Under the pieces are notes generated by a model. The model was given only the letters and a program-made list of their open reading frames with translations, was not told the origin of the DNA and made no database searches. A program made the translations under genes and the position numbers. From Paenibacillus rigui (lineage in GTDB: Bacteria; Bacillota; Bacilli; Paenibacillales; NBRC-103111), in the NCBI RefSeq assembly GCF_002234615.1, contig NZ_NMQW01000049.1:89276-153275 (forward strand): a DNA stretch of 64,000 bases. Direction: 5' to 3'. Numbering within the stretch: position 1 is the stretch's first letter; every line of letters begins with the position of its first letter. Shown piece after piece: positions 40,130-49,237 of the stretch.

Positions 40130-41749
40130 TTATTTGGGCCCGCCGTACAGCTGCCTGAATTCCGACGGCGTCATGCCGGTATGGCGTTTGAACAGCTCGG
40201 TGAAGTAAGGCCGGTCCTCGTAGCCGAGCGCAAGCGAGATCTCCTGCACCTGCATCCCCTGCGTCAGCATTTCCTTCGCCCGCTCCATCCGCTCCGTGGT
40301 AACGAACTGAGTCACCGTCATCCCCGTTACCTTCTTGAACAGATTGGAGAAGTAGCTGGCGCTCAAATAGACCATTTTGGCGTACTCGCCGATCGTCAGG
40401 TTCAAGTCCAGATGCTCGCGGATATACGCGATGACCTCGTCCACCTGTTGGCTGGCTTCCTTGCTTTGCTGCCTGCGGATTTTCTCGCAGCCCAGCCGGC
40501 ACAGCTGCTTCAGCTGCTCCTGAAGCTCTCGGAGCGACAGAGATGGATCGTTCTTCATGTCGAGCAGCAGGGCTTCCATCTCCGCCATGTCGGCAGGAGG
40601 GATTTTTTCCGCCAGCACCCGGTTGATCAGGAACGTCAGCTCATAGTAGACCGCCCTCACAGCCTCGGGATCGGGAGGGACCGCAACCGCCTGCCCTTCG
40701 TCAAAAAATTCATCCAGGCTTTGCATCGCCTTCTCCTCGTTCCCGAGACGAATGCAATACAGCAGCTCCTTCTCTTTGTCTGCGGAATACCTCGGGGTGA
40801 GTCCGCCATGCTCCGGGACGTTGCTGAAGCTGTAGACGCTATCCCCCCCGGTATAGAAGTTGTACGACAACGCCGTCATCGCCTGCTGGTAGGAGCGCGA
40901 GATTTCATGCACTTCCTCGACCTCGCCGCCGAGTCCGATCGAAACCGTATGCCGGGTATACTTGCCGATATTCTCCCTGCACTTCTCGGCAATCCATTCC
41001 GCTTTCTCCTCCAGGGACGGGTTCAATATCGCAGCGAATTGATGAACGTCCTCACGGAATACGAACCCGGTGGTGTATGTCGCGATGGTTTCCTCCATAA
41101 TATTTTGGATCGAGAAGCGAATCAGCTCCACCTCACTGACCGGAAGCGCCTGACTTCGTTCCATGAAATGATCGATCTCCACCAGCATCACGGTGAAGTG
41201 GTGCTTGGCCAGCGGAATCTGCAAAAAATCCCAGCGCTGGCTTGCGCTCAGCGGGCTTGTGGGATAGCGCATCAGCAGCCGGAAATACTCCTGGCGCAGA
41301 AACGGCATGCTCTCCCGAATCTTGCTCTCCATCTCGTTCATCCGCCTGACCTCGAGCAGCTCCTGCTCTATCGCCTTCTTCGCTTTCAAAACGACCTCCA
41401 AAATTTGCGAGGGCGTAAACGGCTTCTGGATAAAATCGAACGCACCAAGGCGGATGGCCTGCTGCGCATAATCGAAATCGGTGTACCCGCTCAAAAACAC
41501 GATTTTGGTCAAATCCCCCTGCTTGACGATAGCTCGGGTCATTTCCAGCCCATCCAGCTTGGGCATGCGGATGTCAGACAAAATAATATGCGGCCGGGTC
41601 GAGCGGATCAGCTCAATCCCGTCTTCCCCGTTCGATGCCGTGCCGACAATACGAATCCCGTGCTCTTCCCACGGAATATGGTTTACAATCCCGTTCACGA
41701 TCGTTTTGATATCATCGATCACACACATTCTTAATTCTTGCTCCCACAT
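40130..41749 (-). CDS. YesN-type response regulator with AraC DNA-binding domain
   Basis: 539 residues. Receiver domain with the phosphoacceptor aspartate in PHIILSDIRMPKLDGLE, a central region of about 300 residues, and a C-terminal AraC-type domain from about residue 435 (NLTIGEYAKMVYLSASYFSNLF). The ATG at 41749 was chosen because GGAGG lies 9 bases upstream. Presumed partner of the kinase at 36139-37947 and activator of the transporter promoters. Confidence 0.92.
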   Translation of the reverse strand: MWEQELRMCVIDDIKTIVNGIVNHIPWEEHGIRIVGTASNGEDGIELIRSTRPHIILSDIRMPKLDGLEMTRAIVKQGDLTKIVFLSGYTDFDYAQQAIRLGAFDFIQKPFTPSQILEVVLKAKKAIEQELLEVRRMNEMESKIRESMPFLRQEYFRLLMRYPTSPLSASQRWDFLQIPLAKHHFTVMLVEIDHFMERSQALPVSEVELIRFSIQNIMEETIATYTTGFVFREDVHQFAAILNPSLEEKAEWIAEKCRENIGKYTRHTVSIGLGGEVEEVHEISRSYQQAMTALSYNFYTGGDSVYSFSNVPEHGGLTPRYSADKEKELLYCIRLGNEEKAMQSLDEFFDEGQAVAVPPDPEAVRAVYYELTFLINRVLAEKIPPADMAEMEALLLDMKNDPSLSLRELQEQLKQLCRLGCEKIRRQQSKEASQQVDEVIAYIREHLDLNLTIGEYAKMVYLSASYFSNLFKKVTGMTVTQFVTTERMERAKEMLTQGMQVQEISLALGYEDRPYFTELFKRHTGMTPSEFRQLYGGPK

Positions 41750-41951
41750 ATCCAGATACCTCCTGCCTGTAAAAAAGAACATGGAATTGTCATCAGTGTA
41801 TCCATATTCCTGAAATTATAAAGAACCGCGTCCCTAATGAACAGCGGTAAAACCACTTTTGGTCAGGGACAAACCCATCGTTTCGTCCTGGACCGATGTA
41901 CGGGAAGGAAGGATTGCAGCCTAAGACTTTTTATAACCTTTAAAAAAACTA

Positions 41952-41980
41952 TTTACAAGTTATAATTCGCCTGGTATGAT
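41952..41980 (+). promoter_or_regulatory. Promoter of the MBL hydrolase gene with repeated TTATAAC boxes
   Basis: -35 TTTACA, 17-bp spacer and -10 TATGAT. TTATAAC at 41931-41937 and its inverse GTTATAA at 41959-41965 flank the -35, a third GTTATAA lies at 42014-42020, and ATAAC-C-GTTAT forms a palindrome at 41988-41998. This is consistent with a repressor site. The rest of the 41750-42051 gap shows only a GTCCCT/AGGGAC inverted repeat near 41831-41869. Confidence 0.6.
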
Positions 41981-42051
41981 ATGGAATATAACCGTTATTA
42001 ACTATTTTTAAAAGTTATAAAATTCTTCTTACCTTGAAAGGATGGATACCT

Positions 42052-42789
42052 ATGAACATTCAAAGACTTCCCTGGGCCGGCGTGAAAGTGCAGTTCGAGA
42101 ACACGGCTATTGTCATTGATCCTTTATTCCATTTCCCTACCAAGTTCGGCGGGCCTCAAGAGCCCTTGTACCCCTTGGACGCATTCGGTCCTGTGGATGC
42201 CGTTCTGATTACGCATCACCACGCGGATCATTTTGACCCGCAGGCCATCATCGCCTTTTACGGGGATACCACACCCGTCTATCTTCCGTTTGAGAGTGTA
42301 GAACTCGCCCGGGAAAGCGGCTTGAAGAACGTACAAGGCGCAGCGGTCGGAGACACCTTCGGGCTGGGTGGGCTGCAGGCGACGGCAACCTATTCCGTGG
42401 ACGGTACGGGAGACCCGCAGGTCGCCTGGGTCGTGCAGGGCGGGGGCAAGAAGCTGATTCATGGCGGAGATACGCTGTGGCACGGCTACTGGTGGAAAAT
42501 CGCGCAAGCATTCGGCCCCTTCGATGCCGCCTTCTTGCCTGTGAACGGCGCCGTGCTGCAGCGGCCCGGCCTCACCCCGAGCGGCCAACCGATTTGCCTT
42601 ACGCCAGAGCAAGCCGTCGCAGCAGCCGTCGTGCTGGAAGCCTCGACTCTCGTGCCAATCCATTACGGGGTTATCCACCATCCGCCGCTGTATACTCAAA
42701 CTCCTGATCTCTTGGATCGCTTGCAGGCCAGTGCAGATGGTACAATGAACCTAACGATATTGAAGGCGAAGGAAACGATTTCGTTGTAA
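42052..42789 (+). CDS. MBL fold metallo-hydrolase (UlaG-like)
   Basis: 245 residues. Metal-binding motif HHHADHFD (the HxHxDH signature), then GGDTLWHG with the bridging aspartate and a late histidine in VPIHYGVIHHPP. It resembles the UlaG/YtkL-like lactonase-type branch of the metallo-beta-lactamase fold; substrate unknown. The ATG at 42052 was chosen because AAAGGA lies 9 bases upstream. Followed at a short distance by the CGNR gene, with which it may be co-transcribed. Confidence 0.88.
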   Translation: MNIQRLPWAGVKVQFENTAIVIDPLFHFPTKFGGPQEPLYPLDAFGPVDAVLITHHHADHFDPQAIIAFYGDTTPVYLPFESVELARESGLKNVQGAAVGDTFGLGGLQATATYSVDGTGDPQVAWVVQGGGKKLIHGGDTLWHGYWWKIAQAFGPFDAAFLPVNGAVLQRPGLTPSGQPICLTPEQAVAAAVVLEASTLVPIHYGVIHHPPLYTQTPDLLDRLQASADGTMNLTILKAKETISL

Positions 42790-42832
42790 ATCCTCACCTG
42801 GCCGTTCAACTAAAGAACAGGGGATGATGCAA

Positions 42833-43426
42833 ATGGACCGTTCTATATTTACTTTAGGCGGGGCGGCCTGGATCAATTTAGTGAATACAGTAAATAGGTA
42901 TAACAAGCAAAAAAATGATTTCTTAACCGATCCTGCCCTCGCATCCCAATGGCTGGAGGCAAACCAATTGCTGCCATCGTCAGCGTTTCCGCTGGAGCCG
43001 TCATTGCTTCAAGCATTGACGGCGGAGTTAGCCTCGCTCCGCGAGCTTTGTCAGCAGATCATCTCCGAGCTGCAGTCTGCCGGTGGTGATGGGCAGCTAT
43101 CGGAGCAGGTGGTCGCTGCACTTCGGGTACGTATCGGGCAGCTGTCTATAAGCGCTTCATTGATCGAGGAGGAAGGACGGATTTCCATCGCCTATGAAGG
43201 ACAATCCATGACGGATCGCGTGATGCACCGCATCTTGCATTCGGTCACGGACACGCTTCACAAGGTATCTGCCGACCGGATTCGAAAATGCGAGCATGAG
43301 GAATGTATTCTTCATTTTGTCGACACTTCGAAGAGCGGAAAGCGTCGCTGGTGCAGCATGGAGCTGTGCGGCAACCGGCACAAAGCGGCGGAGTTTTACG
43401 CGAAGAAAAAGCAAAAGCACGTGTGA
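42833..43426 (+). CDS. CGNR zinc-finger regulator (ABATE domain)
   Basis: 197 residues. The N-terminal ABATE-like domain is probably for ligand sensing. The C-terminal CGNR zinc finger has the pattern CEHEEC, then RWCSMELCGNRHKAAEF, and should bind DNA. The third in-frame ATG was chosen since AGGGG lies 9 bases upstream. It may regulate the upstream MBL hydrolase gene through the TTATAAC boxes, which is inference. Confidence 0.9.
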   Translation: MDRSIFTLGGAAWINLVNTVNRYNKQKNDFLTDPALASQWLEANQLLPSSAFPLEPSLLQALTAELASLRELCQQIISELQSAGGDGQLSEQVVAALRVRIGQLSISASLIEEEGRISIAYEGQSMTDRVMHRILHSVTDTLHKVSADRIRKCEHEECILHFVDTSKSGKRRWCSMELCGNRHKAAEFYAKKKQKHV

Positions 43427-43449
43427 GCAGGCTGTGTGCCCGCTCCTGT

Positions 43450-43474
43450 AAGCCGAGGCTGCCCGCCTCGGCTT
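43450..43474 (+). terminator. Intrinsic terminator of the CGNR gene
   Basis: Stem AAGCCGAGG/CCTCGGCTT with a 7-base loop, followed by TTCTT. Confidence 0.85.
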
Positions 43475-43606
43475 TTCTTCATTCCTCGGCACCTGCCCCG
43501 CCGCAGCCCCGACTAAAGTCCAGTACAGATTCTGGTCTCCTGTCTATTCTTGACGATCCTTTTACTAGGTACAATGAAACTACAATCCCACAGTGAGGAG
43601 ATCCCC

Positions 43607-44806
43607 ATGAAAAAAATATGGACGCTTTCCCTTGCCGCCACACTCTTGGCTGCAAGCCTGCTTGAATATGCTCCCCGTGCAGCCGCCGAACCGGCAGCCG
43701 CTGCAGCTTCCAAGACCGCAACCCCTGCAGCCGAGAAGACGGTTCTTCCCGCGCTTGACATTCAATCGATCCGGGAAGCGATCTCCGGCCTGCCGAACGC
43801 CAAAGCGACAGCCGCCCTCGTCTACGTCGGCACCCCGACCGATAGCTGGCTTGCCGCCTCCGGTGTGAACGACATGGAATCCAAGGAGCCTGCACGTGCC
43901 GACGGACGTTTTCGAATCGGCAGTATCACCAAAGTTTTCACCGCCGCGGTTGTGCTGCAGTTGGTCGCTGAGCAGAAGGTTGACCTGAACCAGTCCATCC
44001 AGCACTACCTGCCTGATGTACTGCCTGCGGATTTCCCCACCGTTACGATCGGGCAATTGCTCAATCATACCAGCGGACTGCCCAGCCCGAAGCTTCCTGA
44101 CGAGTGGAACGAATGGGATCTGCAAAATATGAACTGGACCCCCCAGCAGGTCGTTGATTTGGCCGTCAAAAACCCGATGGAATTCGAGCCGGGTACCCGG
44201 CAGCATTATGTTAACATCAACTACTTTCTGGCCGGGCTGCTGATCGAACAAGTCACCGGGAATCCTTATGAAATGGAGGTTCAACAACGTATTGTTCAGC
44301 CCTTACATATGACGAATACGTATTTGCCGGGGAGCAGTACCCGATTGATAGGTACGCACGCCCATGGTTACCAAGCGGTCAATCAGGACGGAACTACCGA
44401 ACTGGTGGACGTAACAGAAGGAAGCCAGTCCTTTACTTGGGCCGCAGGCCAGATCATTTCGACCACATCCGATCTCAACACGTTCATGACGGCTCTGTTT
44501 ACCGGCAAGCTCGTTCCGCGGGATGTATTGGAAAACATGTTCACCGTCCCCGAGGTGCCGATGTGGAATCAAGACGGGCAGGACGTCGGGATGGCGACCT
44601 TAAGCATGGGTATGATGCGCACCACGATGAACGGTATTACCTTCTGGGGAAAAACCGGTGCCCGCCCCGGCTATGGCAACGGGATGTTCGCCACGCGCGA
44701 CTTGGAGCGGCGTCTTGTTTATTCCGTCAACTCCACCGACGCCAAGGGGGAAGGCCCCAACCAGATTGGCAACAAGATCGGCATGGCCGCATTTGGTCTG
44801 AAATAA
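43607..44806 (+). CDS. Exported serine hydrolase of the class C beta-lactamase family
   Basis: 399 residues. N-terminal signal peptide (first about 27), Ala-rich spacer, then the serine hydrolase domain with SxxK as SITK (RIGSITKVFTAAV), YxN as YVN (RQHYVNINYF) and KTG in FWGKTGARPGYGN. All three active-site motifs are present, so it is probably an active D-aminopeptidase-, esterase- or beta-lactamase-like enzyme at the cell surface. The ATG at 43607 has GAGGAG 7 bases upstream. It is unrelated in close sequence to the serine hydrolase at 23306. Confidence 0.9.
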   Translation: MKKIWTLSLAATLLAASLLEYAPRAAAEPAAAAASKTATPAAEKTVLPALDIQSIREAISGLPNAKATAALVYVGTPTDSWLAASGVNDMESKEPARADGRFRIGSITKVFTAAVVLQLVAEQKVDLNQSIQHYLPDVLPADFPTVTIGQLLNHTSGLPSPKLPDEWNEWDLQNMNWTPQQVVDLAVKNPMEFEPGTRQHYVNINYFLAGLLIEQVTGNPYEMEVQQRIVQPLHMTNTYLPGSSTRLIGTHAHGYQAVNQDGTTELVDVTEGSQSFTWAAGQIISTTSDLNTFMTALFTGKLVPRDVLENMFTVPEVPMWNQDGQDVGMATLSMGMMRTTMNGITFWGKTGARPGYGNGMFATRDLERRLVYSVNSTDAKGEGPNQIGNKIGMAAFGLK

Positions 44807-44852
44807 ACCGGGCATCGCACCACATTCAACCTGCAGCAGCCTTAAGGCACAC

Positions 44853-44898
44853 AAAAACCGCTCCTGCCAAGGTCATATTCCTTGGAGGAGCGGTTTTT
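44853..44898. terminator. Bidirectional intrinsic terminator
   Basis: Long stem AAAAACCGCTCC..CCAAGG with its complement, with A-run and T-run on the two sides. Confidence 0.85.
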
Positions 44899-45038
44899 CA
44901 CATGCTCTATAAATCTATAAGTCCCTATGCATACCTTTGTTCTATACCCAATCAAAGCTGAACTAGATTTATGCGGTTCCCCTTCAACTCTAGCAAACAT
45001 ATGTATAAGGAGAGAAGAGAGAAGGGAGCGAACAAGCA

Positions 45039-45707
45039 ATGGATTGGACCTTTTATGAGCCTCAATTTTTATATGATCGAGAGTTCCCCGATATCCAGCA
45101 GTACTCTGCTTGGTTGGGCCATCGGAGGTTTGCTTATGATCTGATCCGGTTTATGCAGCCGAATCTCGTCGTAGAGCTTGGAACCCATTGGGGAATCTCC
45201 TTTTTCAGCATGTGCCAGGCTGCAAGGGACGGGCAGTTGAATACAAGGTGCTATGCCGTCGATTCATGGCTCGGAGACAAGCACACAGGAAACTACCAGG
45301 AGGATGTGTACGCGAAGGTCTCAAGCATTGCGGCATCCTATTACGCTCCGCATGCCATACTTGTTCGCTCCTCCTTTGATGAAGCCCTCACCCGGCTTGA
45401 GAACGGCTCCGTGAACGTGCTTCACATTGACGGCTACCATACCTATGAGGCCGTAAAGCATGATTTTCAGGCTTGGCAGCCGAAGCTTGCCGCTGACAGT
45501 CTTGTGCTGTTTCACGATATTGCCGTGAGAACCGGGGATTTCGGGGTGTACAAGCTTTGGGAGGAGCTTAGGCATTATCCTCAATTGGAGTTTCACCACG
45601 CTTACGGGCTTGGCGTTTTATTTCCCAAAGGAGTCCCCGCCCCATTCCTGCCCTTATTGCAAATGGTCAACAGGCTTCAGGAAATCTATGCAAATAAAGC
45701 CTATTAG
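45039..45707 (+). CDS. Class I SAM-dependent methyltransferase
   Basis: 222 residues. SAM-binding motif I VVELGTHWGISFFSMC, acidic motif II AVDSWLGD, and VLHIDGYHTYEAVKHD, as in the Methyltransf_24 group often linked to glycan or natural-product modification. No signal peptide. The substrate cannot be inferred, since neighbours are unrelated single genes. The ATG has AAGGGAG upstream. Confidence 0.82.
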   Translation: MDWTFYEPQFLYDREFPDIQQYSAWLGHRRFAYDLIRFMQPNLVVELGTHWGISFFSMCQAARDGQLNTRCYAVDSWLGDKHTGNYQEDVYAKVSSIAASYYAPHAILVRSSFDEALTRLENGSVNVLHIDGYHTYEAVKHDFQAWQPKLAADSLVLFHDIAVRTGDFGVYKLWEELRHYPQLEFHHAYGLGVLFPKGVPAPFLPLLQMVNRLQEIYANKAY

Positions 45708-45769
45708 AATGAAAAAGTCTCCCATTGGAAAGCCTAAATAGTAACAACAACGTTCCGGAGGGATATCCT

Positions 45770-45901
45770 ATGGCCGAATTCTCAGCTTATTTCCATCAGC
45801 ATTGGTTGTCCGCTGTCCTTGTGCTCGGTGTTCTCATCGCTGCCATCCTGGTTTATTTGTATAGGGATCACATTATCATCAAAGGCAGCGGCCGCAAATA
45901 A
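45770..45901 (+). CDS. Small single-pass membrane protein
   Basis: 43 residues: short polar N-terminus (MAEFSAYFHQHWLS), one hydrophobic helix (AVLVLGVLIAAILVYLY) and a basic tail ending GSGRK. The ATG has GGAGGG 9 bases upstream, and the gene ends just before a terminator, so it is probably a real small gene. No family recognised. Confidence 0.62.
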   Translation: MAEFSAYFHQHWLSAVLVLGVLIAAILVYLYRDHIIIKGSGRK

Positions 45902-45929
45902 CAACCGGCTCCTCCTTCCCAAAAATAAA

Positions 45930-45966
45930 ACGGCCCGCATTCCTGTTCCACAGGCTTGCGGGCCGT
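45930..45966. terminator. Intrinsic terminator between the small gene and queF
   Basis: Perfect stem ACGGCCCGCA/TGCGGGCCGT with A-rich left flank and TTTTT on the right; may serve both convergent genes. Confidence 0.85.
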
Positions 45967-45975
45967 ACGCTTTTT

Positions 45976-46470
45976 CTAGCGGTTGTCTACCTTCTCGGGA
46001 TACAGGTCGTGATTCAGCAGGCGATGCTCCGCCATTTGCTCGTACTTCGTTCCCGGACGTCCGTAGTTGCAGTAAGGATCGATCGAAATGCCGCCGCGGG
46101 GCGTGAATTTCCCCCAGACCTCGATGTATTTCGGATCCATCAGCTTGATCAAATCGTTCATGATGATGTTCATGCAGTCCTCATGAAAATCACCGTGGTT
46201 ACGGAAGCTGAACAAATACAGCTTGAGCGACTTGCTTTCAACCATCTTTTGATCCGGCATATAGCTAATGTAGATTGTCGCAAAGTCCGGCTGTCCCGTA
46301 ATAGGGCACAGGCTCGTAAATTCGGGACAATTGAATTTGACAAAATAATCGCGGTACGGATGCTTGTTATCGAACGTTTCCAGCATCTCCGGCGCGTAAG
46401 TCATCGGGTAGGCGGTTTTTTGGCTGCCGAGCAGCTGCAATTCGAGTTCCTCTTGATTTCTTCCTGACAT
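45976..46470 (-). CDS. queF: NADPH-dependent 7-cyano-7-deazaguanine reductase
   Basis: 164 residues, the short (YkvM-like) QueF type. The catalytic cysteine lies in [19 protein letters not shown], and the QueF-family segments [20 protein letters not shown] and [16 protein letters not shown] are intact. It converts preQ0 to preQ1 in queuosine synthesis. The ATG at 46470 has AAAGGGG 8 bases upstream; the open frame continues upstream without family similarity. Other queuosine genes are not in the window. Confidence 0.95.
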   Translation of the reverse strand: MSGRNQEELELQLLGSQKTAYPMTYAPEMLETFDNKHPYRDYFVKFNCPEFTSLCPITGQPDFATIYISYMPDQKMVESKSLKLYLFSFRNHGDFHEDCMNIIMNDLIKLMDPKYIEVWGKFTPRGGISIDPYCNYGRPGTKYEQMAEHRLLNHDLYPEKVDNR

Positions 46471-46728
46471 AAGTACAGCCCCTTTCCATTTCCCCATTGT
46501 ACCTTGTGTCCCTCGCTGCCGCAATGCCTTCCATGAAATGCCGATGACCCCTGTGTCCCTCCTTAACTGAGTCAGTCCGTGTCCAGCCTCCTCCCCTGCG
46601 TCCTTCTTACCGGCCAGTCGGGTCTCCAGCCTGCCACGCCCGCCTTCCTTGACCCTCTCCAATAAAGTTGACGTATCGATCAAGTTGCTTAATAATAAAC
46701 ATAGCTTAAGATACAGGGGGATTTTCGC

Positions 46729-46965
46729 ATGGATCAAAATATCGAGACATTAATTGATTTATTCGATAAATATACGGATGAACAAATCGCCGACTTGTCC
46801 GACTTCTCATATGAGAACCGCACGATGACGCGGGACGAAACGCTAATCATCGTTTCCACCATCCGCGCCTCGCGCATCGCAAGAGGCTATATCAATGGCG
46901 GCCGTACCCGGTCTGAGCATGCCGACGGCAATATGGCAGCGGATTCCGGGCAGGCTGATTCTTAG
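46729..46965 (+). CDS. Small acidic protein of unknown function
   Basis: 78 residues, acidic and hydrophilic with a helical N-terminal half ([20 protein letters not shown]), no membrane segment. AGGGGG lies 8 bases before the ATG, and a promoter-like TTGACG (46668-46673) with AATAAT 17 bases later precedes it, so a real gene is likely. No family recognised. Confidence 0.62.
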   Translation: MDQNIETLIDLFDKYTDEQIADLSDFSYENRTMTRDETLIIVSTIRASRIARGYINGGRTRSEHADGNMAADSGQADS

Positions 46966-47000
46966 AAGGCTGGCCCGATCGAAGCCTCCATTCAACAAAA

Positions 47001-47050
47001 AAAGAACCTCCATGGCTTCTCCTGCTTCAGGGAAGTCAAAGGGGTTCTTT
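47001..47050 (-). terminator. Terminator of the purine operon
   Basis: Stem AAAGAACC/GGTTCTTT with an imperfect inner stem, followed on the minus strand by a T-run, 19 bases beyond the purD stop. Confidence 0.7.
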
Positions 47051-47068
47051 TCTTTGTACCGTATTGCT

Positions 47069-48328
47069 TTATACGAGTGCTTTTTTCGCAATATCCGTGC
47101 GATAGTGCTTACCTTGGAAGCGAATGCGGTCTGCATCCGCGTAAGCTTTCTCACGTGCCTCAGCGATGTCTTTGCCCAGTGCGGTGACGCCAAGCACACG
47201 GCCGCCGTTGGTCACAACTTGTCCGTCCTTCAATGCCGTACCCGCATGGAATACGATGGAGCTTTGAACTTCGTTCAAGCCCTCAATCGGCAGCCCCTTC
47301 GGATATGAGCCCGGATATCCTTCCGAAGCGAGAATGACGCACACGGCTGCCTCATCGCTCCATTGAATATCCATTTGCTCCAGATGGCCATTTACAGCTG
47401 CAAGGAAAATATCGAGCAGATCGGTTTTCAGCCTTGGCAGAACCACCTGTGTTTCCGGGTCGCCGAAACGGGCATTGAATTCGATGGTTTTCGGCCCTTG
47501 AGGTGTAATCATCAACCCGGCAAACAGAACGCCGCGGAACGGACGGCCTTCACTGACCATAGCCGCTGCTGTCGGTTTGATAATCGTCTCAATCGCTTCG
47601 TCGATAACTGATTGCGGGATGTGAGGAAGCGGAGTATAGGTCCCCATGCCTCCGGTATTCGGTCCTTTATCGTTGTCGAACACCGCTTTATGATCCTGTG
47701 CCGGAACCATCGGCTTCACCACATGGCCGTCAACGAAGGACAGAATGGACATTTCTTGCCCGCTCAAAAACTCCTCAATCACGACCTGATTACCGGAATC
47801 TCCGAAAATGCGGGACACCATAATGTCATGCAGCGCTTTTTCCGCTTCTTCCATTGATTGGGCAACGACGACCCCTTTACCTGCCGCAAGACCGTCCGCC
47901 TTGATGACGATCGGAATTTGCTGGCTGCGCAAATAGGTAAGCGCTGCTTCATAATTATCGAACGACTCGTAAGCTGCCGTCGGAATGTGATATTTTTTGA
48001 ACAAGTCTTTGGAGAACACTTTGCTGGATTCGAGAATAGCCGCATTTTGGCGCGGTCCGAATACCGGAATCTGCTTCGCCTCCAAATGGTCGACGATCCC
48101 CTCGGACAACGGATCATCCGGGCCGATCACGACCAGATCAATCGCATTGTCGAGTGCAAATTCAGCGATCTCCGCAAATTGATTCACTTGAATCGGCACG
48201 CATTCCGCTACTTCCGCGATGCCTCCGTTACCTGGAGCGCAGTACAACTGCTGCACCTTCGGGCTTTTTTTCAACGCCCAGCAAATCGCGTGCTCACGGC
48301 CGCCGCCGCCAACTACTAATATACGCAC
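47069..48328 (-). CDS. purD: Phosphoribosylamine-glycine ligase
   Basis: 419 residues, normal length. N-terminal MRILVVGGGGREHAICW, ATP-grasp segments IVIKADGLAAGKGVVVA and FNARFGDPETQVVLPRL. Catalyses ATP-dependent formation of GAR, the second step of purine synthesis. GTG start with AAGGGGG 8 bases upstream. Last gene of the purine operon, 13 bases after the IMP cyclohydrolase gene. Confidence 0.97.
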   Translation of the reverse strand: MRILVVGGGGREHAICWALKKSPKVQQLYCAPGNGGIAEVAECVPIQVNQFAEIAEFALDNAIDLVVIGPDDPLSEGIVDHLEAKQIPVFGPRQNAAILESSKVFSKDLFKKYHIPTAAYESFDNYEAALTYLRSQQIPIVIKADGLAAGKGVVVAQSMEEAEKALHDIMVSRIFGDSGNQVVIEEFLSGQEMSILSFVDGHVVKPMVPAQDHKAVFDNDKGPNTGGMGTYTPLPHIPQSVIDEAIETIIKPTAAAMVSEGRPFRGVLFAGLMITPQGPKTIEFNARFGDPETQVVLPRLKTDLLDIFLAAVNGHLEQMDIQWSDEAAVCVILASEGYPGSYPKGLPIEGLNEVQSSIVFHAGTALKDGQVVTNGGRVLGVTALGKDIAEAREKAYADADRIRFQGKHYRTDIAKKALV

Positions 48329-48341
48329 GGTTTCGTCCCCC

Positions 48342-49073
48342 TTAGTCCTTGTTCACAACGAGAAGCTCGGTTTCGCCGCTTCCGATTTGAATCGTTTTGA
48401 CGAGCAGGGAGATTTTGTTCTCGTCGTTCAATGCTTTCCAGTACAAATCTGCAATTTCCCGAATATCGTTCGTCAAAGGCACCAATGCCGGTTCCCCTTG
48501 GAACGAAGGCAGCGGATTGCCGTCGCCTTGATACGTATGGATACAGTGACCATAGCCTGGAATAGCTTTTTCATACGTATACGTATGGCGAAGCGTCTGA
48601 TCCTCTACGTTGCCGTTCGATTTCAGAATCGACAGCTTATAAGCAAACTGTCCGTCCTTCGTATCCACCAAACCGCTGATCCGAGGTGTAAAGTTTGGTG
48701 CATCCGGCTCGTACGTACGGGTAGCCAATGCAGATTCAAAAGAGCCTCCGGACTGCAACGCATCATAAATCGTATCCGTTTGATCCCCGTTCGTTACGAT
48801 GTGGGCACCGTTCGTATGTCTTACCGGATAGTAAATGATAAGTGAAGGATCCGTCAGCTTCGCAGGGTCTTTGGCTTCTGTGCGCACAAATCCGTTGTCC
48901 TCTTGAATGAACACTCGGTTGCGGCTGTTCTCGCTGCGTCCCATAATCCAATAGACCTGAACCAGGCGCGTTCCGTCCGGCGTAGCGCCGATGACAATAC
49001 CGCGTCCCGGATATACGTTATTTTGCAAACCGTTCAAATATTGATCCGCTGCCGCGGCTCTAGTCGTTGTCAC
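48342..49073 (-). CDS. IMP cyclohydrolase, separate PurO-like type
   Basis: 243 residues. The segments NVYPGRGIVIGATPDGTRLV, WIMGRSENSRNRVF, TNGDQTDTIYDAL, APNFTPRISGLV and GDGNPLPSFQGEP are those of the stand-alone IMP cyclohydrolase family (archaeal PurO and its clostridial relatives), not of the N-terminal domain of PurH. It would close FAICAR to IMP. The GTG at 49073 was chosen because AGGGGG lies 9 bases upstream; the open frame runs further into a MITE-like repeat. Its partner, the formyltransferase at 49258-50451, lacks the cyclohydrolase domain, so the two together replace PurH. Confidence 0.85.
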   Translation of the reverse strand: MTTTRAAAADQYLNGLQNNVYPGRGIVIGATPDGTRLVQVYWIMGRSENSRNRVFIQEDNGFVRTEAKDPAKLTDPSLIIYYPVRHTNGAHIVTNGDQTDTIYDALQSGGSFESALATRTYEPDAPNFTPRISGLVDTKDGQFAYKLSILKSNGNVEDQTLRHTYTYEKAIPGYGHCIHTYQGDGNPLPSFQGEPALVPLTNDIREIADLYWKALNDENKISLLVKTIQIGSGETELLVVNKD

Positions 49074-49134
49074 AGCTTGTTTCCCCCTGAATTTCGCATA
49101 GGCATGCGTATTTGAAAAGCTCCCGCCCATCGTT

Positions 49135-49237
49135 GAGGCCACAGAAAAAGTTACCGCTGCATGGACCGATCATTCTTCCGATCACTTTCGCTTCTACAGA
49201 ACGATTCCGTCCACTCCGCCCGTTTTTCAGCAGTCTC
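49135..49237 (-). mobile_element. MITE-like foldback element, copy 2 (about 103 bp)
   Basis: Minus-strand copy of the element at 24330-24462. The first 42-base block is shared with one mismatch and the last block (GATCGGTCCATGCAGC..., ending GTGGCCTC) is similar; about 30 internal bases are missing and the left terminal repeat is diverged. Directly abutting the ends are AACGTTGGG and AACGATGGG (8 of 9 alike), a probable aged target duplication. It lies 20 bases after the AICAR formyltransferase stop, inside the purine operon. Confidence 0.72.

Noticed and set aside
40181..41734. Open frame of 517 codons on the plus strand
   Set aside because: Complement of the second response regulator gene.
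43550..43571. TTGACG...TACAAT promoter before the exported serine hydrolase
   Set aside because: The spacer is only about 14 bp, too short for a normal promoter.
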